From Rhytidiadelphus loreus (taxonomy: Eukaryota > Streptophyta > Bryopsida > Hypnales > Hylocomiaceae): a stretch of DNA of 64,000 bases. The notes beneath the pieces are model-generated. The model searched no databases and had not been told where the DNA came from. It saw only the letters and a program-made list of their open reading frames with translations. Below, piece by piece: positions 35,401 through 50,411 of the stretch. The stretch covers positions 10,354,001 to 10,418,000 of the forward strand of contig OX344764.1 in NCBI GenBank assembly GCA_947034895.1. Reading direction: 5' to 3'. The translations under genes and the position numbers were made by a program. The number at the start of each line of letters is the position of its first letter. Position 1 is the first letter of the stretch.

Positions 35401-37139
35401 GAACTTCCTTTAGTTCGCAATTAACACTGCTCGAAGTCAACCGAATCATGAGATTGAGTTGCTTGGCTCTGTGCCAACGTGTATTCCAACAACATTCACT
35501 CACCGTAAACTGGGACTGTAACTGCAAAAAGTCGGACGAAAATTGTTCTTCTTTTGGAGCCTGCGGTCTGCTTACTGCAGCTACCCTCTTTCGAACAGCC
35601 AATGATCTGCAATCTCAAATATCCAAGAATCAAAATGAGACTTCACGAGACTAAATTGCAGCAAAGAAAGAACATACGCTCCAGACATGCGATAGAGGAG
35701 GACGTAAGAAGTGATCACTTTCGACAAAATAGCGATTATAACAGGAGAAGAAGAGAACAGACAGTACATCCACAGAGGTTCTGCACTAAATGACGATATG
35801 GTGCGGAAGTAAGAAAGCTCTTTAACAACAATTGGAAAATAATATATCACGTGCAAACTTGGCGGCCCCATTAATTACTACCACCGCGTCGGAAAGCGAG
35901 ACTTACAGATTTTCTCTTCGGTCAGCTTTACCATTCAAGCTCCGCTGCAAAACCAATGGAGAGATAGATTATATAGCGAAGAACTTGAATATCCATTTCA
36001 ACAGAGTGCCAAAGGTCCGTATTTCAAGAGAGAAAACGAAATATCAAAGTTGTAGCTTTTGATTCCACGGAGTCAATTTATAGAATTGACGGCATCGATA
36101 ACCAGCTGCCATTAGAACGCTCATATATGCCATGGTGAATTCGCTCCATCTCCCAGCGTTCTGGTTTCTATAATCCTTGAGTTTACAAATTTATTTTCGA
36201 TATGGCGAAACAAGGTGAATTGCAAAATAAAGAACTAACGCTTGACGTCAGACATAAGTACCAGTCCAGTACCTTGATCGCACGCCTTCGTACCGACTAG
36301 AACACTAAGAGAATGTAGTTGATTGACTACAGCATTTTCGTAAAAAGCTCTAGTCTTCAACGAAAATTCCATCAGTTCCAATTTAGAAGCAAATGACAGG
36401 AAGCTTGTAGGCATACTCCTCATTCGCTTTGCGAAGCTCTATGTCCTAATCCCACTGTTCCATTGGAATATTCCAGATGTAACTTCTACACCCCCTTAAT
36501 TGTGCAGGTTATTATTCAGAGAATCGTGCGTAACAAGGTGAATCTTAAAATAAAGAACTAACACTTGACGTCAGACCTCAAGTATCAGTCCGGTACGTTG
36601 ATCGCACATCTTCTTACTAGCTAGAAACTGGAATCAAAAGTAGAAGATTGTCTACACCATTTTCGTAAACGCTCTAGTCTTCAACGAGAATTCAATCAGA
36701 CGTCCAAGTTCACAATTGACAGGACGCTTGCCCCATTCATATTGCGACGCTCTATGTCCTAATACCTCTGTTCCTTAAGCACACTCCAGATATTCCGTCA
36801 CCAATGCCTAGTCAAGCACAACATAACACGATTCAGGCAGATAGTATGTTACCGCGATCCTCCCGTGCTGGTAAAGCACAATTGAGAAATAAAGGCCATT
36901 TCATTTTCGCATAAAATACCAATTCTCCACCTCCAATTCGTTCGCAATCTGGTCATCTGGACTACAGTACTCAAGCTGCAACTTGAGGAATAAAAAAACT
37001 AACAAATTCCGACAGACGGCGACACAAGGTAGGAGTCAAAATTCGGAAGAAGGCTTACTCCCAAGTACACGTTGAAGAGGTCTTGAACAGCAATGCGGAG
37101 GCTGTTCGTGGACTGCACACCTCCAGAGCTGACCTCCAT
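26409..37139 (-). CDS. MED23: Mediator complex subunit 23 (MED23), complete, 22 exons
   Basis: Tail-module subunit of the nuclear Mediator complex, which bridges transcription factors and RNA polymerase II. Exons on the minus strand: 37059-37139, 35907-35944, 35504-35606, 34578-35309, 34132-34314, 33349-33613, 32876-33108, 32462-32690, 32039-32304, 31633-31716, 31365-31459, 30999-31161, 30508-30756, 30166-30339, 29808-29921, 29220-29345, 28725-28876, 28313-28553, 27486-28179, 27126-27307, 26828-26931, 26409-26634. All junctions are GT-AG and phases agree, giving 1577 residues (Arabidopsis MED23 is about 1615). Diagnostic blocks match the plant protein as I recall it: MLPLDQHLHCPTF, NHVTWLLAQVFRLE, KRGEHRLFRLAENL, GSQHTWSEKTMRHFPPLLRD, SLPQHRQFLCAGAWML, LALTDRDDDAHAL, LIENDATETAERLL, LVNNVIPPL, YRIMGPLLPRL and ERLRPDVQALFRHL. 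Residues about 136-227 are a Ser/Pro/Gly/Thr-rich low-complexity insert. The first intron (about 1.1 kb) is the longest and holds a local duplication. It appears intact and functional. Confidence 0.95.
36209..36797. repeat. Direct duplication inside MED23 intron 1
   Basis: Two copies of about 265-275 bp (36209-36480 and 36533-36797) share blocks such as AATAAAGAACTAAC, CTTGACGTCAGAC, TTGATCGCAC, ATTTTCGTAAA, GCTCTAGTCTTCAACGA and GCTCTATGTCCTAAT. By eye identity is roughly three quarters to four fifths, with several small indels, so it is an old tandem duplication. Each copy retains a TGACGTCA-type palindrome core (TTGACGTCAG). Confidence 0.85.
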
Positions 37140-39740
37140 GGCGGACGCGGTGGTGCTTCAAAGGGAAACAACGGCAAGGCAGGCCATGGACGAGAAATCT
37201 AGCGTGGAAGGTCGATGGTTGCAAGAAACAGAGCCCCAAACCCTAATAGTCTAGACTAGAAAACTACTCCTTTGACAGTCCGAGGTCTGTCTGTGTTTAC
37301 CGGTTCCGGTATGTGGGGGTGCCGTGTAGGGTGAATTTGTAGGATGCCCGGTGGCGGCAAGTTTTCACCTCAATGTTTACCGGCTCTGGGCAAAATCAAC
37401 TGCGAAAGTGTGTTACTACCTACGATGACGGTCAATTTTCTTAGTAGTTAAAGAAAATGAGGTCTACTTCAAGCTGACAGGTCACTTTACTGCCATACGT
37501 ATCAACCTTCTAGCCGACAATTGCAAACAAACAACAATTAACAAATATCATAATCAAGATATCCAATAAAATAATGAAATTGCAAATTGTAGACAAGCTA
37601 AAATTTTAATTTTTAGTCTAATTGCTTCTTCAGTGTGAAAACAAGCAAATTGATGTACTGATTTCATTGCAGAGAATTAACTAGCATATATTAGTTAGTT
37701 TAAAGGCAAATAGAATTACGGGATTTTAAAAGACTTCAATTTAGATTCAAATCAAGGCAATTTGAACACCTTTTCAGGAAAAGTTGTAAGTACTTAGTTA
37801 AATCGATTTTCAGTTTCTCTCTTTTAGTGAAGCATTATTGATTGTTTTCGTGTCTTTAGCTTTTTGTGCAACTTTATCTCTCAACTTGTGAACTTTGTTG
37901 ATAATTGTAATAAGAATATAGTCCTTTCAAATTGTTGTTCACTGTGTGAGTGAAATTGAACTGAAATTGTGAGAGTGATAATAGGTTGTTTGTCGAGAGT
38001 GTAATAATTTTGTTAATTGCTTGTGATCAATTCATGGTGTTTGTGTAAGAATTGTGCTTAAATTGTTTACTACCCAATGATTGTTAAATTGCAAATTGAG
38101 ATTGTGAATGGGTTGTCACCAGAAAGCTGGAGCGAAGAAGGCAATTTGCATTGAACTGAGAACAGCATGTTAATTAAGCTAATTGTCTTATACTTGTGAT
38201 AGATAATCAAATTGTTAATTAAATGTGAGTGATAGAATTTTGTCTAAATGTACTGATTATATTCCAATTGTATAAGTTTGTATAGAGTTGTTTGGAATGA
38301 GTTGTAGACATATGATTTGGACTGGTTTGTAAATGTGAAATTGAAGCAAATCGAAATTAAATAAAGAAGATGGAAGGATTTAATTAATTTGTTGATGTTG
38401 GAAATACACTGTTAAGCAAATTGAAAGAGATTATGAAGAAAAGTTGAGGGAAAAGTATAAAATGGTCAATTGAAATTCCAAGTGCTTGTTTGTGTAAGAT
38501 TATATATGAAATTGTGTATTGATTATATATGATGGGTCTAATTCTAATAACCATGAAGGCTAATTGAATTAGTTATGGTCCTTCATTTAAATTGAATTCT
38601 TGTCAGTTATGTATACAGGTTGCTTATTAAAATTGCAAGTGAATGATTGTAATCAAATTGCAAGTGTAACAATTTCATCAGTGGTGATCCATAATTGAAT
38701 TCAAATCTTCCCAAGAGAGATAATATGGAGTTTTAAAATTTCTATTTAAAATGTAAGGATGCGATTCAAGTTGAAAGACATTAGATGGTATGGTCTAATT
38801 GTAAAATCTAAACTAGTTAGATATTAAGTCCTTGGTCATAAGTTGTTTATGTCAAATAGATGATATGTAAAATTCCTTTAATCAAATTGGACTAGTTGAG
38901 TGACCATCCAACTCCCTTGTTTATGGAAGTTTAACAATTGGAATTGAATATGAGTGAAATTGGAAGTATTGTTTTGCCTGGGATTCAATAGAATGAAAAG
39001 GATTAAGATTTGAATAACAAATTGATATTATAAACCTTGGTATGTTTGTTGGTTGTTAATCAATTTGGTGCAGATTTGGATGGTAGTACTAGTGATAGTG
39101 ATGGGTGTTAATCAACTTAGAGCAATTAGAGAGGTGGAGAAACAAGCACTGAACCATTCGACTTTTGATTGTTACTAGTGAAAAAGCAAATTGACAAATG
39201 AAAGATGGACTGGAGCTAAAAGCTAAAGATGAGGTGTTACTAATCAAATTGTTAATTGAGTTTGCTAACATACCATGCTTCCATTAGATAGAAACAAATT
39301 GACCTAGTTCTAAATTTGCTTGAGCATCCTAATTGGCAATTAGGATAGTAATTGCTAGATGGGATTAATTTTTTAAATGGATAAAAGAGCTTCACGGTAA
39401 TTTAAAAAAATAAAAAAATAAAAAAATAAAAAAATAAAAATTTATATTTATAAATACTATACAATTTGACAATAGGTGATAGTGCATTTTGCATATTCGA
39501 ATTGAGGGTCATACATGCCAATTTGACAAAGCCACATTCTCTACTAGATAGGATTGTGACGTCATTTATTGGGTCTATATTATAGCATGAATAATGGATG
39601 GAGACAAATTGATATAAAAAATATTTTCTTGGGTTTCTTTATAAAAACAAACAAACTACAAAACAACGTAGATAAGTATCTATTTTACAGAAACAAGTGA
39701 CCTTAGTCACAAAACATTAGATTTATTGACCTTTCTTTAG
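37140..39740. other. Upstream region of MED23, then AT-rich spacer
   Basis: 37140-37430 is of mixed composition, includes two TGTTTACCGG(T/C)TC(C/T) motifs about 80 bp apart, and probably contains the MED23 promoter. From 37,450 to 39,740 the DNA is AT-rich with many CAAATTG/AATTGTG words and no supported gene. An (A6-7T)n tract lies at 39404-39441. Confidence 0.5.
39404..39441 (+). repeat. (AAAAAAAT)n microsatellite
   Basis: Five A-runs separated by single T residues in AT-rich spacer. Confidence 0.85.
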
Positions 39741-40716
39741 GAAATTAACCCTTAAATCCTCTTGTTTTTGAACTTTGTCAAAGAGGCAAAGTTTACAAAT
39801 TCCCAATACTAGAAAATTACCTTCTTTTAAAAGCCCATGACTTCTTTGTAGCTTGTCATACTCACTTTTCCTTGTTCTCCATTACGTTGATGATGAAGAC
39901 TTTGAGGATCAACTCCTTGAAGTTGACTTTCTCCTCATGACTAATGACAATAACTTAGATGCCTTACGTGACCATTTCTTCAATGAGCTCCTTTAGAATA
40001 GCCTTCCTCTTCACTTCATTGCATAATCCGGATTCCATTTAAGAGCCTTGATTCACCATTGAAGACACTGGAACTTGGTCACTGCCTTTGACCTTTTTCT
40101 TGCCTTTGTCTTTTTTCTTGTCCTCTTTCTCCACCTCCTTCTCCTTCTCCACCAACTTGGCCCAACACTTTGTTTCTTTCTTAACCTTGCCTTCCTTCTT
40201 CTTGTCAACAACCATCATCTGCATAATGGCCATCTTTTTTTGCGTGTCAATCAAATCGGCAAACTTAGGAACCTCTGAGGCCATAACATCAAGGCCATCA
40301 AATGACTTCTAGAACTCCACCTCCAATGAATGGATGAACATTACAAGGCAATCCAAATACTACCCTCCCCTACTCAAATTCATAGTTATGAACGTTTGAA
40401 GTTGAGCTAGTGTAAATGTGCACTCTTGTAAACTCCAGTCTAGTTACGAAGACAAGAATGGGGGAAGATCCTCCCGTGCTATATTAAAGCCTTCTTTGCT
40501 AAAAGCTCAAGCTTAAAGTAATTGCCAAAAGAACATACATATTCATAAGAATCAATTTTTCAACTATTACAAATAATCTAATATTGTGCATTTAAATTAC
40601 ACTACAAGTGCATTAAAATTAATCAACCATTTTATGAATCACAAAAAAATTGAAAGCATCACATTCAAGTAAAAAATATTTAAAAAATTGAAATATGTAT
40701 GGAATTATTGATAATA

Positions 40717-40807
40717 CAAAAAGTGGTTATATTGTGAGGTATCCCCAAAACCCCTTAATTAGACGTGACTAAGGTTTTCGGAGTACCTCACAGTACAACC
40801 ACTTTTG
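40717..40807. repeat. Hairpin (foldback) repeat, copy 1
   Basis: A 91-bp imperfect palindrome. AAAAGTGGTT...TGTGAGGTA...CCAAAACC on the left pairs with GGTTTTCGG...TACCTCACA...AACCACTTTT on the right across a short loop around ACGTGAC. A related unit in opposite orientation lies at 41042-41130. Confidence 0.75.
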
Positions 40808-41041
40808 GTACTTTCAAATATTCTAATTAATTTATTCTCTACATTAAATAAAACAACCATGAACTACTAATTTTGAAGTTTGAAATTGTTACACAATGGC
40901 ATTTATAATTCAAAAATGCTACAAATGTCAACATATAAATTCAAATTTAAAAAAAATTGGATGGAGTTTACAAAAAATCAAAAAAATCATAGAAAAAATA
41001 TCATAAAAAAAATTGAAAATGTTTGAAATTTCTTGACATAA

Positions 41042-41130
41042 CCAAAAGTGGTGGTACCATAAAGTACTCCAAAAACTTTAGTTATGTCTAACTTAGGTTT
41101 TCAAAGATCTCACAGTATCCCTACTTTCAA
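41042..41130. repeat. Hairpin repeat, diverged inverted copy 2
   Basis: It begins CCAAAAGTGGTGGTACC and continues through AAGTACTCCAAAAACTTTAG to CTCACAGTATCCCTACTTTC. It aligns with the reverse complement of the 40717-40807 unit. Its own stem is more eroded. About 235 bp of AT-rich DNA separates the two, so the pair may be the ends of one larger foldback element. Confidence 0.6.
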
Positions 41131-42214
41131 TTATGTCAAAATTTTAAATTAAGCCGATACCTGCATAAGCTGTTACAGCCATGAATTGGAAATCACGTTG
41201 CCTATTGAATTCAATGAATGAATTACAAAATCAACAAGCTTTACACACTCTTTGCATAGCTTGGTCTAATCCTTCATTATATGCAAAGGAGTCAGACTTC
41301 TTAAAAGCATTAGTTTCCTTCAGATATAGCCCAGATCTTTCCTCCTATATTTTCCTTCTCCATCCTTCAATGTATTGTTCAAGTGATTTTAGCTCAAATG
41401 GGACCTTCATGTTGATTTGGAAGTTGTCCTTGCTCACCACATTCTCGAAGTACTTCTCAGTAGCTTCTTCGATCTAAAAGAGTATCAAATTAATTCATGT
41501 TTAGATGGTATTAATACAAATGAACAAATCTAAATACATGAAAAATATGATCATTTGGGGGAAAAAAACATGACAAATATGATATTCAAATTAAAGCATT
41601 GAAGAACTTACCCGAAACCACCATACACACCTATGGAAGAAGTGCAATAATTTCTCTTTGAAAATAGGCCAGGGTTCCATGTTGCGGCACACAATACTTG
41701 TCAACTTTGTATTTATCTTTTGATTGATCTTCTTCAAATTGATTAAAGCTAAGAGCAAGGTATCAAAGTTATTCTTCCACAAGAGCATCATTGTGCATGA
41801 GATGCACTCACTTGAATTTGAGATTTGAGTAATACAACTCAAATTAAGTCCAAGCATGAGAAGGATAAACAATTGAAACGAAGTAATTTACTAAATTAAT
41901 GATATCATCAAATAAGGCCTATTGAAATTGTCAGAGTCTACTACATTGAACAATTGTTGCAATTCATTTTGTTGCCACTCTATTACACTCAATCTCCCAC
42001 CATTGTATCAATAGTCCTACATTGTCACCACTCCCATCAATGCACTTAGGATTCTAAATACTGTGACATAGTTGAAGAATGAAACAAAATAAGAGACTCA
42101 TACTACATGTACCATTGTAGTATGTACCCAATTACCAACCTAAGACTCAAGATGTTCTTTGAAGAACAACACTAAGCCTTGCCAACATAATCAACAATAC
42201 TACTCCAACCTTGC

Positions 42215-42430
42215 CATGCTTGTCCAACGCCAAACAATTCCACACCAACACCCCTTTGCGCTACAAGTCCTATCGTTCCTCCCATCACTCCCACATTTAC
42301 TTGGCAATGGAGGGCCTCTACACATGCTTCTCCAACACCAAACGATTCCACACCGACACCCCTTTGTGCTACAAGTTCTATCGTTCCTCCCATCACTCCC
42401 ACATTTACTTGGCAATGGAGGGCCTCTATA
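42215..42430 (+). repeat. Two tandem copies of a 108-bp unit
   Basis: Both copies start CATGCTT(G/C)TCCAAC and end TTGGCAATGGAGGGCCTCTA, with only scattered substitutions between them. The 108-bp period is a multiple of three, so both strands stay open (97-residue frame at 42211-42501 on plus, 120-residue frame on minus), but neither product is recognisable. The unit is GC-richer than its surroundings and ends about 115 bp before the CACTA element. Confidence 0.85.
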
Positions 42431-42544
42431 GAAGGCAATTTCACATTCACATTAACTTGGTCAACTTTGACTATGGCCTCAACGGAAGACATGGAGGTTA
42501 ATGAAGGGCATGTGAAGGTAAAGAACTTTTGCAAGGACTATATT

Positions 42545-44237
42545 CACTACAACAAAAGCAATGTTTTATGACTACAAAAAACGACTGCAGTCAGTTGTAA
42601 AATCAAAAAATATGACTGGCGCAAAAATCACTGTAGATGACTCGGAATATGACTGCAGCAGTCGTTTAGAAGCAGTCGCTTCAGACATCAGTCATATAAG
42701 TTGAGGGGTATAAATACCCATAATTAGCCATAGTATGCCAACAAGGCATATATTTTGACTTTCTTTGACTTTTTATTGAGTTGTCCGGGTAAATGAAAAA
42801 ATCCTACGTGGAATATGACTGCATTGAGTCATATTTTTTGATGATGTGGAATATGACTAGTCAGTCATATTTTGTAGTCATGTGGAATATGACTGCGGTG
42901 AGTCATATTTTGCAGTCATGTAAAATATGACTGCGGTGAGTCATGTTTTTTGATGATTTGTAAAACAATTCTTCTCAGTCATATTTTTCAATCATATTGA
43001 GAGCACCTAGTCATTTTTTGGAAATTATTATAATCATTTTGTGACTCCAAGTAGTCATTTTTTTATTGATATGTATTTTGAACTATGAATTGAACAAATC
43101 ATATAACGGTTGTAGGATACCTAAGCATATTTGCAATCATACATTAAAATGATTTAACAATTGAATAAAAGATTTCATGTAGTTAAAAACAAATACACAT
43201 AATTTTAAAGATATATAAGAAACATTTATATTAGAGAGGGAATATATAAGAAGGAATGTGGCTCCTTCCAATGACATTTATAATTTATTAGTCACAAATA
43301 CAAAATATGTATATCACAATGAATTATTTACACAAGTCAATAGAGACTATATTTCTTACAATAATATGAAGTGAGTTGCAAGTAGCCTCCAACGACTTTG
43401 TTCCAATTTTGTTGCCTACATATACAATTAAAGAAATAGGAGGTTAATTTTTAATGAATATACAACAAAGTTCAATCTTCAAAAATTTACAACAATAGAA
43501 AATATGTAATACAAATTTAGGGTAAGAAGAAAAACAATGGTGATGCAAGGAACAGGAAGAAAAAAGGCAACAAGTGCTAAAAGATAACAACAAATACAAG
43601 TTAAGATGCACAAGAAACAATGAGCAACTACTAAGAGGTAACAAGAAACAACAAAAAAGAATTAAAATGCAACAAAAATAAACAAGAAACAAAAAGAGGG
43701 AACAAAAAGTAAGAAAGAAGAAAGAAGAAGAAGAAAGAATTAAGATGCAAGAAGAAAAAAACAAGAAGCAAGAGTGAAGATGCAACAAAAGACAACAACT
43801 CTAAGAAGTAAAAGTAACTCAAGATGCAACAAAACACAACAACTAAGAAGCAAAAGTGAACTCAAGATGCAACAAAACACAACAACTAAGAAACAAGAGT
43901 GAACTCAAAATGCAACAAAACACAACAACTAAGAAACAAGAGTGAATTCAAAGAGACAAGAGACAAGAAACAACAAAAAAATAAGGAAGAAGAGTAAAAA
44001 GTAGTGGTTAGGGTTTCAAAACCTTAAAAAAATGATGTTCCCTATAAAATACTTTGGTATTCCCAAGGGACATATAATATACGCCCGTGAAGTACAAGAT
44101 CCAAAAACGACTGGCAATCATATTTTGCAGTCATATTTCTCCTCAAGGTATTGACCTCTAAGAATATGACTACGAGTAGTCGCCAGTCATCCTCAATCAT
44201 ATTTTTGCAGTCATAAAATATTGTTGTTGTTGTAGTG
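42545..44237. mobile_element. Non-autonomous CACTA (En/Spm) element, copy 1, with ATT target duplication
   Basis: A 1693-bp element. The left end is CACTACAACAAAAGCAATG followed by TTTTATGACT; the right end is the inverse complement of CACTACAACAACAACAATA followed by TTTTATGACT. ATT flanks both sides (42542-42544, 44238-44240). Subterminal regions carry many direct and inverted copies of ATATGACTGC(G/A)GTGAGTCATA-type units (42580-43050 and 44110-44215), as expected for CACTA transposase-binding repeats. The middle (about 43500-44000) is a purine-rich, T-poor tract with tandem units on AACTAAGAAACAAGAGTGAA. It has no transposase frame. A longer relative begins at 61679. Confidence 0.9.
43444..44030. 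repeat. Strand-asymmetric AAGAAGCAA-rich core of CACTA copy 1
   Basis: The plus strand is almost free of T over several hundred bases. From 43795 to 43945 it is organised as roughly 45-bp units AACTAAGAAgCAAAAGTGAA-CTCAAGATGCAACAAAACAC. The Leu/Ser/Phe/Cys-rich frames on the minus strand are low-complexity artefacts of this tract. A homologous core occupies 63060-63560 in copy 2. Confidence 0.75.
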
Positions 44238-44240
44238 ATT

Positions 44241-46447
44241 CTTAACGGATTATTGGTGTAGAACACTAGGTCTTCTATACACCACTACATTTGAAGCAAT
44301 AGTAAATACCTCACCATGAGTTGCTATTGTAGTTAGTTGTAGTGCTCTAACAACGTCTTCACCAATGAGCATAAAAATAAGCACATTTAGAGGCACTTTA
44401 TAGGATGTGATATTTTTGAAAACAACTCATTCCTAGGCCCCACAACACACATCCCAAATAACCCAATGACTCAACAAATATTACTCCCCCAAGCACAACA
44501 GTAATGAATTACGTACAAATTCCAACAAGGTTAGAATTTCCTCTTGCAAACATGACATTAGGCAATTCTAGGAGGAAAAATGAGAGCTCTTTAAAAACAC
44601 AACGTTGCCTACTCATCTTACACACCTAACCAACCTCAAGGCACATTGAAATTTAGAGTGACATGGCACAAGTCAAAACCTGAAGGCATTGTAAGTGGGG
44701 CACATCTCCCCAGGGCACACTACAAAATTTGTCACAACAATATGGCATGCCCAATGGAGATGTTGTACCTTTCTTAACCCTTGGACAACAAGCTACTCAC
44801 CATTGATATCAGCTGTTACGGAACCGTGTGAATTGATAGCTTCAAAAGAATGCAAAAATAGTCATTGGAAGTCAAACTATTGTAGAAGACAATCCCTTTT
44901 CACACAAAACTTGAAAGATGAATAGTTGCACTTTTATCCCACATGGAGAGATTCTTCATTGGCAAAAAAACCCATCATTTATCTGACTGATGAGACCATA
45001 TTACAAGTCAAATAGCTTGAAGTGCACACCAAGAAATGATAGTGTGGCAAGTGTGAACGATATTTCACGTCATTAAAGGCGATCAGATTGAAGAGGTCTG
45101 CATGTAAATTCATTGGGAAATTACTTTTCGATGAAACAGTAAAATTCTCAGGATTACTTTCATATCCCATGCATAGGTCAAAGTGCAAATTCGTACTCGG
45201 AATATTTTATTTTAGCTTTTACTTTTAGAACTAGGCAAGGGTGCACTTTTGCACTTTTAAGTGCCGCGTGCCAGCGTCCAGCACAGGTTCAAACTAGAAC
45301 TAGATAATGCTCTACATTGGTAGACTCGGTAAGGAACAAACAGACACGAAATGCCTTGGAATAATCAGGGACGTGAAGTTCATGAACAACAAAACAAACA
45401 ATCTCAGATAATAAAGTATGAATGACTTGAAGGAACAAGCAAAAAGTCTACACGATCCAAGACCAGAGATATTCCATTTAGGTCAATGAACCAACCATAT
45501 TATCAAACCTAATCACTAGACATACAACCCCAAAAGTACAACTGCAGGTCCAAATGAAAAATGATCGTAGAACCACAAGAGAAGAGTTTTCGCACTTGAA
45601 ATTGAACAAGTGAACATACAAAATCACAAGAACATCCAACTAGGAAATATCAAACTCCCCAAACCAGGCACAAGAATGCAAAAGGGAACAGGAATCCAAG
45701 TCCACAGGTAAGCAGCAGGTCCATACGTCCGAATCCCCGATAACCACATAGCCCACAAAGTACCATATAGGTAACTACTGCAATCCAATAAAGAAAATCA
45801 AACCCAATCATTTATAACTCCACCCATGCGCAGTCACAGCTTTAGGGGAAAAAAATTTGTCTACTCGAAAGATTGCCTTCCTGAGTTTGTATTACATTTC
45901 ACAGAGCTTTCAATTAGATAAGCAAGCTTCAGATTGACTTGACAAACGTAACGCTCCAGCCCACTCTCAAACCCCCTGACACGACAGAGACCCTCGAACT
46001 CCTTGGCCCGCAGCCACCTGCAGACTCTCCTTCAACGCGGCGGAAGAGCTCTCGGACCAATCAACCGGACCAGCCCTACAACTCATCTTCCAACAGAAGT
46101 CGGAACAATGCGGCAAAGACGCTCGCCATCCACACAACAAAAACCCTACAGAACTCATGAAAGCTTCTGGATATTACATCAAACCCGCAACTCTGCTGCA
46201 GGTCCCAGTGCAGACGATAAACCCTCGCCATATCCATGAGAAGACCGCAACCCGAAGAAGAAAAGCCATTCAAAAACAAAGACTCAAGCGGAGTGCTACA
46301 CCCTCCTGCCTGACACAAATAACACCACCGGCACGTGCTCACCGCTGTTGAGTCCAGGGCTGCCCTCCCACCATCCTTCTTCAAAGAGGACATCTCATCT
46401 CTCGTCTCAGAAAAATACCAGCCCATCAAACCCTCCACTAACGCCGT
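44241..46447. other. Spacer and 3' flank of the cold-shock gene
   Basis: No supported gene. The last 500 bp (about 45,950-46,447) is GC-richer and lies immediately downstream of the cold-shock stop codon on the minus strand, so it is probably 3' untranslated sequence. The open frames there on both strands have no recognisable motif. Confidence 0.5.

Positions 46448-50411
<3,964 letters not shown>

Larger units (their letters stand above)
39990..41872 (-). pseudogene. Remnant of a transposon-associated plant gene (minus strand)
   Basis: The minus strand contains protein-like pieces in order. 41591-41872 includes LTSIVCRNMEPWPIFKEKLL and a CVWWFR end. About 41350-41480 reads EKYFENVVSKDNFQINMKVP then FELKSLEQYIEGWRR. 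40039-40310 reads FDGLDVMASEVPKFADLIDT, QKK, then a Lys/Glu-rich tail. The last piece resembles the C-terminal part of plant 'no apical meristem-associated' or Myb/SANT-like proteins encoded beside Harbinger or hAT elements. The blocks are broken by stops and by the hairpin repeats at 40717-41130. Assignment to a family is tentative. Confidence 0.35.

Noticed and set aside
39746..39765. Another TTAACCCTTAAA end at about 39746
   Set aside because: No inverse partner with a flanking TTAA was found nearby, so it is only a motif match.
43444..43837. Leu/Ser/Phe/Cys-rich minus-strand frames resembling membrane proteins
   Set aside because: Low-complexity translation of the T-poor CACTA core; the same artefact occurs at 63025-63444.
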